A model generated the notes under the pieces. The model was given only the letters and a program-made list of their open reading frames with translations, was not told the origin of the DNA and ran no database searches. Source: Clostridiales bacterium (lineage in GTDB: Bacteria > Bacillota > Clostridia > Christensenellales > Borkfalkiaceae). From it: DNA of 64,000 bases. Every line of letters begins with the position of its first letter. Position 1 is the stretch's first letter. Below are positions 8,008 through 17,459 of the stretch, one piece after another. A program made the translations under genes and the position numbers. The stretch covers positions 1-64,000 of the forward strand of contig SVIW01000005.1 of the NCBI GenBank assembly GCA_015069295.1, written 5' to 3'.

Positions 8008-9282
8008 TTAGACGCGTACCTGCCCCCGTCCTTTTACGATATATTTGTAAGAACAAAGCTCTTCTAATCCCATTGGACCGCGGGCGTGCAGCTTTTGCGT
8101 AGAGATACCGATTTCACAGCCTTTCCCAAATTCGCCGCCGTCGGTAAAGCGGGTGGAAGCGTTGATATACACCGCCGCGCTGTCCACGCAAAGGGCAAAC
8201 CGCTCGCAAACGGTTTCGTCTTCTGCCACGATACAATCGCTGTGTCCCGTGGAATGGCTGCGGATATGCAAAATTCCTTCCTCGACGTCCTTAACCACTT
8301 TTACGGCGAGGATATAATCCAAGAATTCGGTGTCAAAATCCTTTTCTTCCGCCTTGGTAACGTGCGGCACGCCCGATAAAATTTCGTAGGCGGTTTTATC
8401 GCAACGAAGCTCGACGGGGGGCAGATTTTTTTCTTTTCTTGCCGTGCAGAGCCGTTCGTGTAAAAGGGGCAGAAATTCTCGAGCGATTTTCTCGTGGACA
8501 AGGCAGACTTCTTCCGCATTACAGACGGACGGGCGGGAGGTTTTTGCGTTTTCAATAATGGATAATGCCCGTTCCGTCTGTGCGGATTCGTCCACGAATA
8601 CGTGGCAGATGCCCGTACCCGTTTGGATGCAAGGTACTTTTGCGTTTTCCACGCAGGCGCGTATGAGTCCTGCTCCGCCGCGGGGAATCAACGCGTCGAT
8701 AAATCCGACTCCGTGCATAAGCGCGGTAGCGCTTTCCCGTGAAGAATCCTCGACGATATTGATAAAATTCTCGTTTAACCCCGACGATTTCAAGGCTTCG
8801 CGCAAAATAGCGACGATGGAAAGGGAGGACGAAAAGGCTTCCTTGCCCCCGCGCAAAACGCAGACGTTACCGCTTTTAAAGCAAAGCGCGCCCGCGTCCG
8901 AGGTAACGTTGGGTCGGCTTTCGTAGATAATCCCGATAACCCCGATAGGCACTCGTTTTTTGGTAACGAGCAAGCCGTTGGGCAGGGTAGTTTCTTCCAA
9001 AACCTTGCCGACGGGGTCGCTAAGGGTGGCGACGTCGCGGATTCCTTGCGCCATTGCAGCAATCCGTCTTTCGTCTAAGCGGAGCCTATCTATCATCACT
9101 TCGCTCAGCGTATTTTTTGCGCGTAAAACGTCCTGTTCGTTGGCGGATAGAATTTCGTCCGTCCGCGCTTCTAAGGCGTCCGCCATTTTCAATAAGGCGG
9201 CGTTTTTTATTTCCGTCGGCAAAACGGCTAACGCGCTTGCCGCGGCTTTCGCTTCTCGTAAAATTTGTTGGGTAGTTTTCAT
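8008..9282 (-). CDS. proA: Gamma-glutamyl phosphate reductase
   Basis: This 424-residue NADPH-dependent enzyme converts gamma-glutamyl phosphate to glutamate semialdehyde. It has the aldehyde-dehydrogenase fold, with 'GVIGIIYESRPNVT', the catalytic-cysteine block 'SRPSVCNAEEVCLVH' and the C-terminal 'HARGPMGLEELCSYKYIVKG'. It lies between proB and proC with 17-19 base gaps and a clear GGAGG-type site (rc of ccctcc). The last codons (GQVRV) lie in DNA that resembles a short intergenic motif found elsewhere in the window. Confidence 0.96.
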   Translation of the reverse strand: MKTTQQILREAKAAASALAVLPTEIKNAALLKMADALEARTDEILSANEQDVLRAKNTLSEVMIDRLRLDERRIAAMAQGIRDVATLSDPVGKVLEETTLPNGLLVTKKRVPIGVIGIIYESRPNVTSDAGALCFKSGNVCVLRGGKEAFSSSLSIVAILREALKSSGLNENFINIVEDSSRESATALMHGVGFIDALIPRGGAGLIRACVENAKVPCIQTGTGICHVFVDESAQTERALSIIENAKTSRPSVCNAEEVCLVHEKIAREFLPLLHERLCTARKEKNLPPVELRCDKTAYEILSGVPHVTKAEEKDFDTEFLDYILAVKVVKDVEEGILHIRSHSTGHSDCIVAEDETVCERFALCVDSAAVYINASTRFTDGGEFGKGCEIGISTQKLHARGPMGLEELCSYKYIVKGRGQVRV

Positions 9283-9299
9283 AACGCCCTCCTACTTTG

Positions 9300-10067
9300 C
9301 TATTTTACGCAAAAACGGGTGTATCCGCCCCGTACTCCGTCCACGATATCGTATAAAAGGGCGGGCTTTTCGCCGTTTGCAATGACCGTATCGCAGCCGC
9401 TTTCCGTGCATAGCTTTGCCGCGCTTAGTTTCGTGCGCATACCGCCCGTGCCCAGCGCCGAGCCTTCGCCGCCCGCCAAATTCGCCGCCCAGTCGGGTAC
9501 GCCCTGCACCCTTTCAATCAGCTCCGCGCCCGCGTGCTTTCGCGGGTCGGCGGAATACAAGCCGTCTACGTCCGAAAGAATAACGAGCAGCTCGGCTTTT
9601 GCGCTGACCGCAACGAGGGCGGAGAGCGTGTCGTTGTCGCCGACCTTGATTTCTTCCGTCGCAATCGTATCGTTTTCGTTGATAATCGGCAAAACGCCCA
9701 GCTCTAATAAACGCAAAAGGGTATTGTTAAAATTCTCGTGCCGCTCGTTCGAGGAAAAATCCGAGCCCGTCAGCAGTATTTGTGCAACGGTATGCCCGTA
9801 TTCGGTAAAAATACGGTCGTACGTATACATCAGTTCGCACTGTCCCACAGCCGCCGCGGCTTGCTTGGTGGGGATATCTCTCGGTTTTTCCGTCAAGCCC
9901 AGCTTTCCAACCCCCATACCGATTGCTCCTGAGGATACCAAAATAATCTCGTGCCCCGCGTTTTTCAAATCGCTGAGCACTCGGCAAAGCCCGTCCGTGC
10001 GCTTAATATTCAATTTTCCCGTTTCGTGAGCAAGCGTCGACGTGCCCACTTTGACGACGATACGCAT
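9300..10067 (-). CDS. proB: Glutamate 5-kinase, PUA-less form
   Basis: This 255-residue amino-acid kinase phosphorylates glutamate to commit it to proline. It starts IVVKVGTSTL (phosphate-binding) and contains 'ILVSSGAIGMG', 'INENDTIA' and 'GTGGMRTKLSAAK'. E. coli ProB is about 367 residues because of a C-terminal PUA domain; this form stops after the kinase domain, as in several Firmicutes. It is first in the proBAC operon. Feedback inhibition by proline is expected from the kinase domain itself. Confidence 0.95.
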   Translation of the reverse strand: MRIVVKVGTSTLAHETGKLNIKRTDGLCRVLSDLKNAGHEIILVSSGAIGMGVGKLGLTEKPRDIPTKQAAAAVGQCELMYTYDRIFTEYGHTVAQILLTGSDFSSNERHENFNNTLLRLLELGVLPIINENDTIATEEIKVGDNDTLSALVAVSAKAELLVILSDVDGLYSADPRKHAGAELIERVQGVPDWAANLAGGEGSALGTGGMRTKLSAAKLCTESGCDTVIANGEKPALLYDIVDGVRGGYTRFCVK

Positions 10068-10129
10068 TTTATCATTCCTTTTGTCGATTTTAAGATATAC
10101 AACAAACTATTTTTTCGATTATAAAGTAT

Positions 10130-10158
10130 AGTATACCGCAATCGGCGGCGTTTGTCAA
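10130..10158 (-). promoter_or_regulatory. Promoter of proBAC
   Basis: On the minus strand TTGACA (10153-10158), a 17-base spacer and TATACT (10130-10135), giving a leader of about 56 nt with no obvious riboswitch or T-box. The 10068-10386 gap holds this and the divergent promoter at 10302, with AT-rich filler between. Confidence 0.85.
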
Positions 10159-10301
10159 GTATCGAGCGAAAGTTTTCAAAAAATCTAAAAAACGGGTTTT
10201 TTACGCGCTTTTTCCACGCCGTTCGACAAATTTATAAATATAGTCCCGCGCGCGAAAAGGGGGTTTATAAAAAAATTTTTCAACTTTTTTTAAAAACCCT
10301 A

Positions 10302-10330
10302 TTGACAAACGGCGATTTCTGTGATACAAT
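10302..10330 (+). promoter_or_regulatory. Promoter of the surface-protein / sugar-importer region
   Basis: TTGACA (10302-10307), a 17-base spacer and TACAAT (10325-10330), with a leader of about 50 nt before the ATG at 10387. Confidence 0.8.
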
Positions 10331-10386
10331 TTTCTTGTAGGTTGTGAAACTAAGTTTCAAAACTAATAACAAAAAGGGGTATTTTT

Positions 10387-12519
10387 ATGAAGTTTTCGAA
10401 AAAAAATCTTTTGGCAGCGCTTGCGCTTACGGCGGTTGGATTTGCCGCGGTGGGACTTTCTGCGGGGCAGGTAGACGCAAAGGCAGAGAACGTAACGGTA
10501 GACCCTACGATGCGTATGATAAACGGCTCGACGGGGGTTAAGGACACGGCGTACTTTAATGAAGAGGGCGAAACCGTTTTGCAGGTACAGGCAAGCCCCG
10601 GTTACGGTACTCGTTCGAATATGTCGCAGCTGGAAGGCTACGGTTTGGTGGACGTAAAAGAATTTTCAACGACCGTTTCGTTCTCGTCCGTATCGGTAGG
10701 CATTTCTACCATTTTCTCTTTGCAAACGGTGGAGACGGGTACGATTGGCGCGGGCAACGGCAACGGCGTGCATTTGCTTTTAAGAAAGGACACGGACAGC
10801 ACGCTGACGGTGGCGGCGTACGATCAGACGGGCGGGGTAACCTATTATGCCCGCGAAAACGCGTTGACTTTTGATTCTACCGCAGACGTTGCGATTGAAT
10901 GGTCGTACGAAACGGGGGAAATTGCGTTGGCTTCGGGAGATACTTCCGTTTCGATTACTTCCTCCGTTGCTTCGGCAATCGATAGCCATTACGCAGACAA
11001 CGATTATAAGGGATATTGGAGTCTTTCCTCGTATTATATGGGTGTTTCTCCCCAAACGGCGAAGTGCGAATATATTATCCGTGAAATCAACGGTCTTACT
11101 CCCCGCGCTTTCCATACGGCGGCGGTAGAAAAAGCGGTGTCGGCGTTGGAAGCGGGCTATGCTTCGCTTGACGAAAATTCCAGCGCGGAAGAAATCGGAC
11201 AAGTTTCCGCGCTCAACGTATTCAAGACGGGTTCCAGCTTTGAAACGCTTTTGGGGATTGCCGACGACGCGGCGGGGCTGATGACGCGTATTCAAACGGT
11301 AAAGCAGGGCTTGTCCGTTTACGAACAACGCGTAGTATACGATGAAATCGACGCGCAGTTCGACGCGTTTATTGCGGCGTTAAACGAATATAACGTAAAC
11401 AGCGCGGTCAGCGTAAGAAACGCGAGAGAAGCGTACGAAGCCATCGAATTGGATAAGATTGAGGCTTTGCCTACGCTTTACAAGGAAAGATTGGTTGAAA
11501 AATTCGGACAGGTAAAGGCGATGGAAAACTTCTCCGTCTTTATCGTAAACGAAGTGGATAATTTCTTTGCGGCGTACGAAGAAAAAATCGAAGGCGAAGA
11601 CGTAACTTCGCTTGCCGATTATCAAGCGATTACTTCCGTGTCGGACGCTTGGGAAGAATTTAAAGACGAAAACGGCTTGGCGGAATTGGTTTCCGCGGAC
11701 GTTTTGGCGGAAATGGAAGGCCGCGCGGACGCTTTGAAGGCGGTTTTGGAAAACTCCTTCTATACCCGTTTCTGGACGGAAGGGGATAGCTGGGTCGCCG
11801 AATTGACCGAGCAGGGTATCTACGCAACGGGCGCGGGTACGTACGGCGAAACGCTTGGCTTTAACAAGAAATTGACGGTCGGACAAAACGCAAAAATCGA
11901 TTTTAACATCATTTACGCGTTGAAGACCTTGGGCGCAAATCACTTGCATATCGGTTTCTATCCGATGACGAATACGGGTACGCTCGGCGTTTCGGACGGC
12001 GTGCGCGTGGACTTCTGGTTTGCAGGCAACACCGTAGAAATTAAGCCCGTAAACGGCGCGACGGAAACGGAAATTTTCTCGCAAGGGATTTTGGCGATTG
12101 AAGATACCGGCTATTTCGACCCGTTCGAAGGGGATTATTCGCAGGGTAAATACACGGTAGAGCTCGATAAAGACGGCAATACCTTGCTCGTCCGCGTAAA
12201 CGGCTTGGAAATGGAATTGGACGGCTTGAACGCGGATTTGTTTGCAAACGGCTGCTATATAACGGTTAGCGCGATGAGCGTAAAAGGCGCGGACCAAAAC
12301 GAAATTATGATTACGAACGTCGGCGGCGTGAACTATATCAATTACGACCCCGAATCGGAAAAAGTGCCTCAAAACGGCGGTTCGAACGCGGACGGTAACG
12401 GCGGCGAAAACGCGGAAAAAGACGGCGGTTGCGGCAGCGTAGTCGGTATCGCGGCGGCAAGCGTCGTGGCTTTGGCGGCGGGCGCGTTGGTCGTTAGAAG
12501 AAAAAAGGAAAACGAATAA
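10387..12519 (+). CDS. Large secreted surface protein with C-terminal Cys-TM-basic anchor
   Basis: This 710-residue protein is not assignable to a named family. It has a signal peptide (residues 1-32, FSKKNLLAALALT core, cleavage near VDAKA), then a beta-rich region (about 35-240) that looks like a jelly-roll lectin fold. A helical acidic middle (240-450) follows, then a second beta-rich region (450-650). It ends with a glycine/asparagine-rich linker, the motif GGCGSVVG, a hydrophobic segment and RRKK. The tail matches that of the next gene. By position with a glycosidase-like neighbour and sugar importer, a glycan-binding role is inferred. It starts 57 bases after a good -10. Confidence 0.7.
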   Translation: MKFSKKNLLAALALTAVGFAAVGLSAGQVDAKAENVTVDPTMRMINGSTGVKDTAYFNEEGETVLQVQASPGYGTRSNMSQLEGYGLVDVKEFSTTVSFSSVSVGISTIFSLQTVETGTIGAGNGNGVHLLLRKDTDSTLTVAAYDQTGGVTYYARENALTFDSTADVAIEWSYETGEIALASGDTSVSITSSVASAIDSHYADNDYKGYWSLSSYYMGVSPQTAKCEYIIREINGLTPRAFHTAAVEKAVSALEAGYASLDENSSAEEIGQVSALNVFKTGSSFETLLGIADDAAGLMTRIQTVKQGLSVYEQRVVYDEIDAQFDAFIAALNEYNVNSAVSVRNAREAYEAIELDKIEALPTLYKERLVEKFGQVKAMENFSVFIVNEVDNFFAAYEEKIEGEDVTSLADYQAITSVSDAWEEFKDENGLAELVSADVLAEMEGRADALKAVLENSFYTRFWTEGDSWVAELTEQGIYATGAGTYGETLGFNKKLTVGQNAKIDFNIIYALKTLGANHLHIGFYPMTNTGTLGVSDGVRVDFWFAGNTVEIKPVNGATETEIFSQGILAIEDTGYFDPFEGDYSQGKYTVELDKDGNTLLVRVNGLEMELDGLNADLFANGCYITVSAMSVKGADQNEIMITNVGGVNYINYDPESEKVPQNGGSNADGNGGENAEKDGGCGSVVGIAAASVVALAAGALVVRRKKENE

Positions 12520-12537
12520 AGATAAGGAGATAAAGAA

Positions 12538-15500
12538 ATGAAAGGAAAAATGAGAAATTGGTTGTTGGCGTCAGGCTTGGCGTTATCGTTATCCTGCGCG
12601 GCAGTCGGCGCGGCGGCGTTTCAAAGCGAAACGCTGGACGTAGAAGCGGCGACGATGGCGACGGTAATTGCCGCTGATTTTGAAGACCAGTCCACCAGCG
12701 GCTGGTCGAGCAACGGCAACTGTACGCAAACAGTAGTGGAAAGCGCGCACGGCGGCTCGTACGCATTGAAATCGACCCTGAACGAAGGTTGCACGCAAAA
12801 CCGTATTCAAACGGCGTTTTCGACGAATAAGGACGGGTTGCAACCCGGAAAATGGTACGAATTCGAGTGCTATTTAAAGGCGGACGAAGCGACGACGATG
12901 AACGCGTATCTGTACTTTAATTCGAGTACGGGCGCAAAGGAATTGTTGATGGCTTCGGGGACGGCGGTAGGAACGGACTGGACGCATATTTCCTTCGGCG
13001 TTTCCTATCAAATTACGGCAAACGGCTGCGAACTTTCCTTCCGCAGACCGAATATGTCTTCGCCTGCAACCCATACCTTTACGGGTATGACCGACGTAAC
13101 GAGCTTTGATTTCTTTATGATGACGAGCGTACAGACTTGGTATATGGACGATTTCACCATCAGTACGGAAAAAGAGGACGCGTCTTACGATTCGGCGGCG
13201 CTTAGCACGGACTTTGAAAACGGCTCGGTTGCGCCTTGGACGGGCGGTAGTTATTCTACGCTTGGAATTTCCGACGACGCGGCGGAGGGCAGCAAGTCGA
13301 TGCGCGTTGCGCGGAATTCGGACGGGGGACAAAACCGTTTCCAAACGAATATTCCCGCTTCTTCGTTAAAAGAAGGGGTTTGGACGACGTTGAGCTTCGA
13401 CGCGAAAGCGAGCGAAGAAACGGGCTTTGACGTGGTTATTTACTTCAACCACACGGGCGGTTCTCCCCAGTATTTGTATTGGGTAAACTCGAGCGGTAAT
13501 ACCTTGACGACGGACTGGAAATCGTTTACCGCAGGGCTTTCCTTCCAAGTAGAGGGGGACACCCTTTCGATGTCTTTCCAACGCCCGAATATGACTTCGC
13601 CCGCGGCGCACTCGGTCGTTGTCGGCGAAGGTTCGCAATTGACTTCGATTGATATCGTGTTTATGACCTCCGTACAAACGATGTGGTTTGACGATATTCA
13701 GATTACCCAACCCTTTACCGTTAGCGCGGAAGCAGGGGAGGTTATCGATATGATTGACGCTTTGGGTACGATTACGGCGGATAGTAAGGCGGCTGTAAAC
13801 GCGGCTGCGGCGGCGTACGAAGCGTTGACGGACGAACAGAAAGCGGAAGTATTTAACTATGACGTATTGCAAGCGGCACAACGCGAAGTATTGTTGCTCG
13901 GTGGTTTAACGAAAGGGGAATTTGACGAAGAAAACGTCGTCTTCCGTTTCGGCGCAATCTCCGATACGCATAATCACAATACGGAAAAGGCGTTGCAGGT
14001 TTTGCAATCTTGGGGCGGCAAGGAAATGGACGCGCTGATTATGGCGGGCGATATCACCGACCGTACCGAATACGACAACAACTTGCGGGAAATCCCCTTG
14101 GTAAAGGCTTGCTTTGAAAACAACCTTGCAGACGATATCGAGATGTTCTTCTGCTTGGGCAACCACGACAGCAGCAACGGCTCGCACGCGGCGGATTTCT
14201 ACGACGGCTTAGGCGAGCGTTTCTACCGCAGTTATTTGGACAAAGAATACACCCGTCAAACGGGCAACGGACACGCGGTTATCGGCGGCTATCACTTCAT
14301 CGCGATTGAAACCGATTACACGACGGAAACCGTTCCCGCCGCGACGATGGAATATTTGGAAACTACGCTCGAAAGCATCGTTTCCGACGAGGATTACAAC
14401 GGCGAATACATCTTTATCGTATCCCACGTTTCGATGAAAGGCACGGTTGCGGGCGCTTCCCCGATTACGACGATGACGGAGCTCGTATCCCAGTACCCGC
14501 AGGTCGTGATGTTGACGGGGCACAGCCATTCGACGCTGTATAACGAAATGGCGATTATGCAAACCGATTTCACGACCGTTAACCTCGGTTCGGTTTCCTA
14601 TACTCCGTTCGAAGGGCAGAAATACTTAGAGTCCCTCGACTACGGCTTGATTGAAGGCAGCTACGACCTTTCCGTAGGTACGATGATGGAAGTGGATAAA
14701 AACGGGAATTTGAAAATTACGCGTATCGACTTTGCGAAGGAGGCGGAAATCGGCGAAGCTTGGATTCTGCCCGCGCCCACGGAAGATAAATCCCACTTGT
14801 TCGCGTACCCGCAGGAACGTAAGACGATTTTTGCAGAAGCGCCTACTTGGGAAAACCCTGAAATCGTAGCGAAGAAGATTTCCGGCGACGCAGTGGAAAT
14901 CACCTTCGATACGGCGACGGACGATTCGTACGTACATTCGTATTTGATTGAATTGTTTGTAGCGGGTGCGTCTGAACCTTACTATTCGATAGAATCCCTG
15001 TCCGGCTTCTATCATTACCCGCAGGCAAGCGATATGCCCAAGACAAAGACGGTTACGTTGACGGGCTTGAAACAGCTTCCCGCTTCCGTACGCATTACCC
15101 CGAAAGATTCGATTGATTTGACGGCGGCTTCGTATACGGCGGACGTGGAAAAGTCGGAAAACGTAAACGTAGTGCCCACTTCGGTATTGGTTTTTGATAC
15201 GGACGCCTATACCTACGCGTTGGAAAGCAAATACGAACTGTCTATTGACGAGGCTTTTGAAACGCTGCTCCCCAACGAAGGTTCGATTCGCGAATATATC
15301 GGCAGTACGCTGTACGTGCGGGAAAAGGAAAACGATTTCATCTATGCTTCGGCAGTTACCGCCATTGAAATCGTTAATTATACCCTTACCTTCCCGACCT
15401 CGGAAAACTATACGGTGTACGTGGACGGGGAAAAGGACAGCTATTTCGTCAACGAAGTGGTTGAATTCAGCGTCGGGCTTTCCGCAGAATATGCAAATTA

Positions 15501-15957
15501 CGGCGTTATCGTCAAGCTGGGCGATACCCTTTTGACGGCGGATAAGGACGGGATTTACCAAGTCGTGATGAACGCGAACGGCGTAATCACCGTCGAACTG
15601 ACCGAGCCTGAAAAATACACCGTTACGTTGCCCAGCGTAAAGGGTGCTACGATTGAAAAGATGACGGCAGAAACGGAAATCGAAGAGGGTAAGACCTTCT
15701 CGTTTAAGGTAAAGATTGCGGAAGGCTATACGGCGGATTCGCTTGTCGTAAAGGCAAACGGTAAAACCTTGACGGCAAAGGACGGCGTATACACGGTTAC
15801 CGTAACCGAGGATATCACCGTAACGGTTAGCGGCGTCAGCGCAATTCCTGCTCCCGTAGAAGAGGAAAGCGGCTGCGGCAGCGTAGTCGGTATCTCCGTA
15901 GGTGTTACATTATTGGCGGCTTGCGTAGCGGTTGTTTGCAAGCGCAAAAAAGACTAA
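12538..15957 (+). CDS. Surface-anchored calcineurin-like phosphoesterase with two N-terminal carbohydrate-binding-like modules
   Basis: This 1139-residue protein has a signal peptide, then two homologous beta-sandwich modules (about residues 40-215 and 225-400). Both open with 'DFE..S...W' and carry 'SFRRPNMSSPA' / 'SFQRPNMTSPA', like CBM4/9-type modules. A metallophosphoesterase domain follows (about 460-720) with all metal motifs: ISDTH, GDITD, GNHDS, SHVSM and GHSHS. Fn3-like and repeat beta domains precede the C-terminal GCGSVVG-TM-CKRKKD tail. It lies 18 bases after the previous gene. Function: probably hydrolysis of a phosphodiester or phosphomonoester on the cell surface; the substrate is unknown. 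Confidence 0.8.
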   Translation: MKGKMRNWLLASGLALSLSCAAVGAAAFQSETLDVEAATMATVIAADFEDQSTSGWSSNGNCTQTVVESAHGGSYALKSTLNEGCTQNRIQTAFSTNKDGLQPGKWYEFECYLKADEATTMNAYLYFNSSTGAKELLMASGTAVGTDWTHISFGVSYQITANGCELSFRRPNMSSPATHTFTGMTDVTSFDFFMMTSVQTWYMDDFTISTEKEDASYDSAALSTDFENGSVAPWTGGSYSTLGISDDAAEGSKSMRVARNSDGGQNRFQTNIPASSLKEGVWTTLSFDAKASEETGFDVVIYFNHTGGSPQYLYWVNSSGNTLTTDWKSFTAGLSFQVEGDTLSMSFQRPNMTSPAAHSVVVGEGSQLTSIDIVFMTSVQTMWFDDIQITQPFTVSAEAGEVIDMIDALGTITADSKAAVNAAAAAYEALTDEQKAEVFNYDVLQAAQREVLLLGGLTKGEFDEENVVFRFGAISDTHNHNTEKALQVLQSWGGKEMDALIMAGDITDRTEYDNNLREIPLVKACFENNLADDIEMFFCLGNHDSSNGSHAADFYDGLGERFYRSYLDKEYTRQTGNGHAVIGGYHFIAIETDYTTETVPAATMEYLETTLESIVSDEDYNGEYIFIVSHVSMKGTVAGASPITTMTELVSQYPQVVMLTGHSHSTLYNEMAIMQTDFTTVNLGSVSYTPFEGQKYLESLDYGLIEGSYDLSVGTMMEVDKNGNLKITRIDFAKEAEIGEAWILPAPTEDKSHLFAYPQERKTIFAEAPTWENPEIVAKKISGDAVEITFDTATDDSYVHSYLIELFVAGASEPYYSIESLSGFYHYPQASDMPKTKTVTLTGLKQLPASVRITPKDSIDLTAASYTADVEKSENVNVVPTSVLVFDTDAYTYALESKYELSIDEAFETLLPNEGSIREYIGSTLYVREKENDFIYASAVTAIEIVNYTLTFPTSENYTVYVDGEKDSYFVNEVVEFSVGLSAEYANYGVIVKLGDTLLTADKDGIYQVVMNANGVITVELTEPEKYTVTLPSVKGATIEKMTAETEIEEGKTFSFKVKIAEGYTADSLVVKANGKTLTAKDGVYTVTVTEDITVTVSGVSAIPAPVEEESGCGSVVGISVGVTLLAACVAVVCKRKKD

Positions 15958-15970
15958 TTGAAATCAAATC

Positions 15971-16001
15971 CGTCGCGCCCCGCGAAACGCGGGGTTCGAC
16001 G
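15971..16001 (+). other. Strong intercistronic hairpin
   Basis: The segment pairs cgtcg with cgacg and cgccccgcg with cgcgggg around an aaa loop, with no following T-run. It probably stabilises or processes the mRNA between the surface-protein genes and the binding-protein gene, setting relative expression. Confidence 0.5.
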
Positions 16002-16018
16002 GTTTAAAGAGGTAGGAC

Positions 16019-17458
16019 ATGAAAATAGGGAAAAAAGCGATAACTCTTTTGTTGACTTCGGCAATCTGCGTATTGCCCTCGTTCGTTTCCTGCGGGTCGG
16101 GCAGCGATAAAATTCAGTTGTTCTTTGACGGCGGCGGCGGGTCGGGGAATTATACTTCGACCAGAAACTACGATACGCTCGAACAGTTGGCGGAAGAGTG
16201 GAACGAGAAAAACGATACCTACGAAATCGTTATCAACGACGTTTCGTTAAACGGGAATCGCAGCAGTATTACCAGTATGCTTTCGGCAAAGACGGCGCCC
16301 GATATGCTGATGCAGGTAGGGAACGTCATCAACGACGACATCGGCAACGGTTGGTACGTTGACCTTACCGACTATTTGCAAAAGCCCAACCCTTACGAAG
16401 CGGGCAACGTAGCGTGGAAGGATATTTACGGCGACGGCGCGATTGCGGCTTCGGCGGGTCCCGACGGCAAAAATTATTACGTTTGCTTGGATAATATCGC
16501 TATCGGTATGGTGTACAATATGGACCTTTTGGCAAAGGCGGGCGTTACCAAAGCTCCCGAAACCTATTCGGAGCTGATGGATTGCTTTGCGGCGCTGGAT
16601 ACGGCGAAGAAGGCGGGCAAGATTTCCGCGGAAATCTATATGCCCAGCGGGCTTTGGTACGAAAGCTATTTGGGCACTTCCGTTTACGGCGAAAAAATTC
16701 CGGAGATGGACGAGAACGGATCGGGTACGGTCTCTTCCTACGAGCTTGTGAAAGGCTATAAAGAGGGAAAATGGAGCATCGAAGACGAACGCTTTGAAGA
16801 ATTCTTGCGCCTTTGTTATGAAAAGTCGGTGTACTATCCCAACAACTATTTGGGCTATGACGTGCCCTACAAGTTTGCCAAAGGGCAGCTTGCCGTTACC
16901 GACGCCGTGGGCAATATGATGGTCAGTATGACGAAAAACGCGCGCTTTAACTGGACGGTAACGGGCTATCCGAGACTGGACAGCGAAGCGTCCAAATACG
17001 GCGGGCAAACGGTTATTCGCGGCAGCGCAGGGCTTAGCAGCGCGTACTGGGTAACCAACAGCGCTATGGAAAAGGGACAGGGCGCAGTAGACGCTTGCGT
17101 GGACTTTTTGATGTTCCTTAGCGCGTCGAAAAATAACAGCCGTTTGGTAAACGATTTGGGCTACGCGTTGCCCATCAACGTCAACGACAGTACGGTAAAA
17201 CTGTTCGACGGATTGAAGGCGCAATACAAGGCGGATCAAGCGAACGAAAACAATTTGCTTTGGAGCGCGTGCTTTATCCCTGGGCTTTTGGGAACGTCTT
17301 TCGACGATAATTACCAATTGGCGATGGGCGATTTGTACCAAGACAGCGAAGGGAAAAAGACGGGTGATATTTCCGCCGTCGTCAATACTTTGAAGGGTAA
17401 GGCGGACGAAAGCGTACAATATTTGATTGAGAAATACGGCTGGAACTTTGGAGGCTAA
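16019..17458 (+). CDS. Extracellular sugar-binding lipoprotein of an ABC importer
   Basis: This 479-residue solute-binding protein is of the family 1 (MalE/UgpB-like) type. It has a lipoprotein signal peptide with lipobox FVSC (Cys25). The mature part has the two-lobe layout with 'LEQLAEEWNEKNDTYEIVI' and 'SAKTAPDMLMQVG' near the start, and 'GSAGLSSAYWVTNSAMEKG' in the C-lobe. It captures an oligosaccharide and delivers it to the two permeases encoded next, the first starting 2 bases after the stop. It follows a strong hairpin and has its own GAGGTAGG ribosome site. The sugar specificity cannot be read from sequence. Confidence 0.9.
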   Translation: MKIGKKAITLLLTSAICVLPSFVSCGSGSDKIQLFFDGGGGSGNYTSTRNYDTLEQLAEEWNEKNDTYEIVINDVSLNGNRSSITSMLSAKTAPDMLMQVGNVINDDIGNGWYVDLTDYLQKPNPYEAGNVAWKDIYGDGAIAASAGPDGKNYYVCLDNIAIGMVYNMDLLAKAGVTKAPETYSELMDCFAALDTAKKAGKISAEIYMPSGLWYESYLGTSVYGEKIPEMDENGSGTVSSYELVKGYKEGKWSIEDERFEEFLRLCYEKSVYYPNNYLGYDVPYKFAKGQLAVTDAVGNMMVSMTKNARFNWTVTGYPRLDSEASKYGGQTVIRGSAGLSSAYWVTNSAMEKGQGAVDACVDFLMFLSASKNNSRLVNDLGYALPINVNDSTVKLFDGLKAQYKADQANENNLLWSACFIPGLLGTSFDDNYQLAMGDLYQDSEGKKTGDISAVVNTLKGKADESVQYLIEKYGWNFGG

Positions 17459-17459
17459 T

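Noticed and set aside
11380..12372. A 330-codon minus-strand frame opposite the 710-residue surface protein
   Set aside because: Antisense shadow; no ribosome site or recognisable domain.
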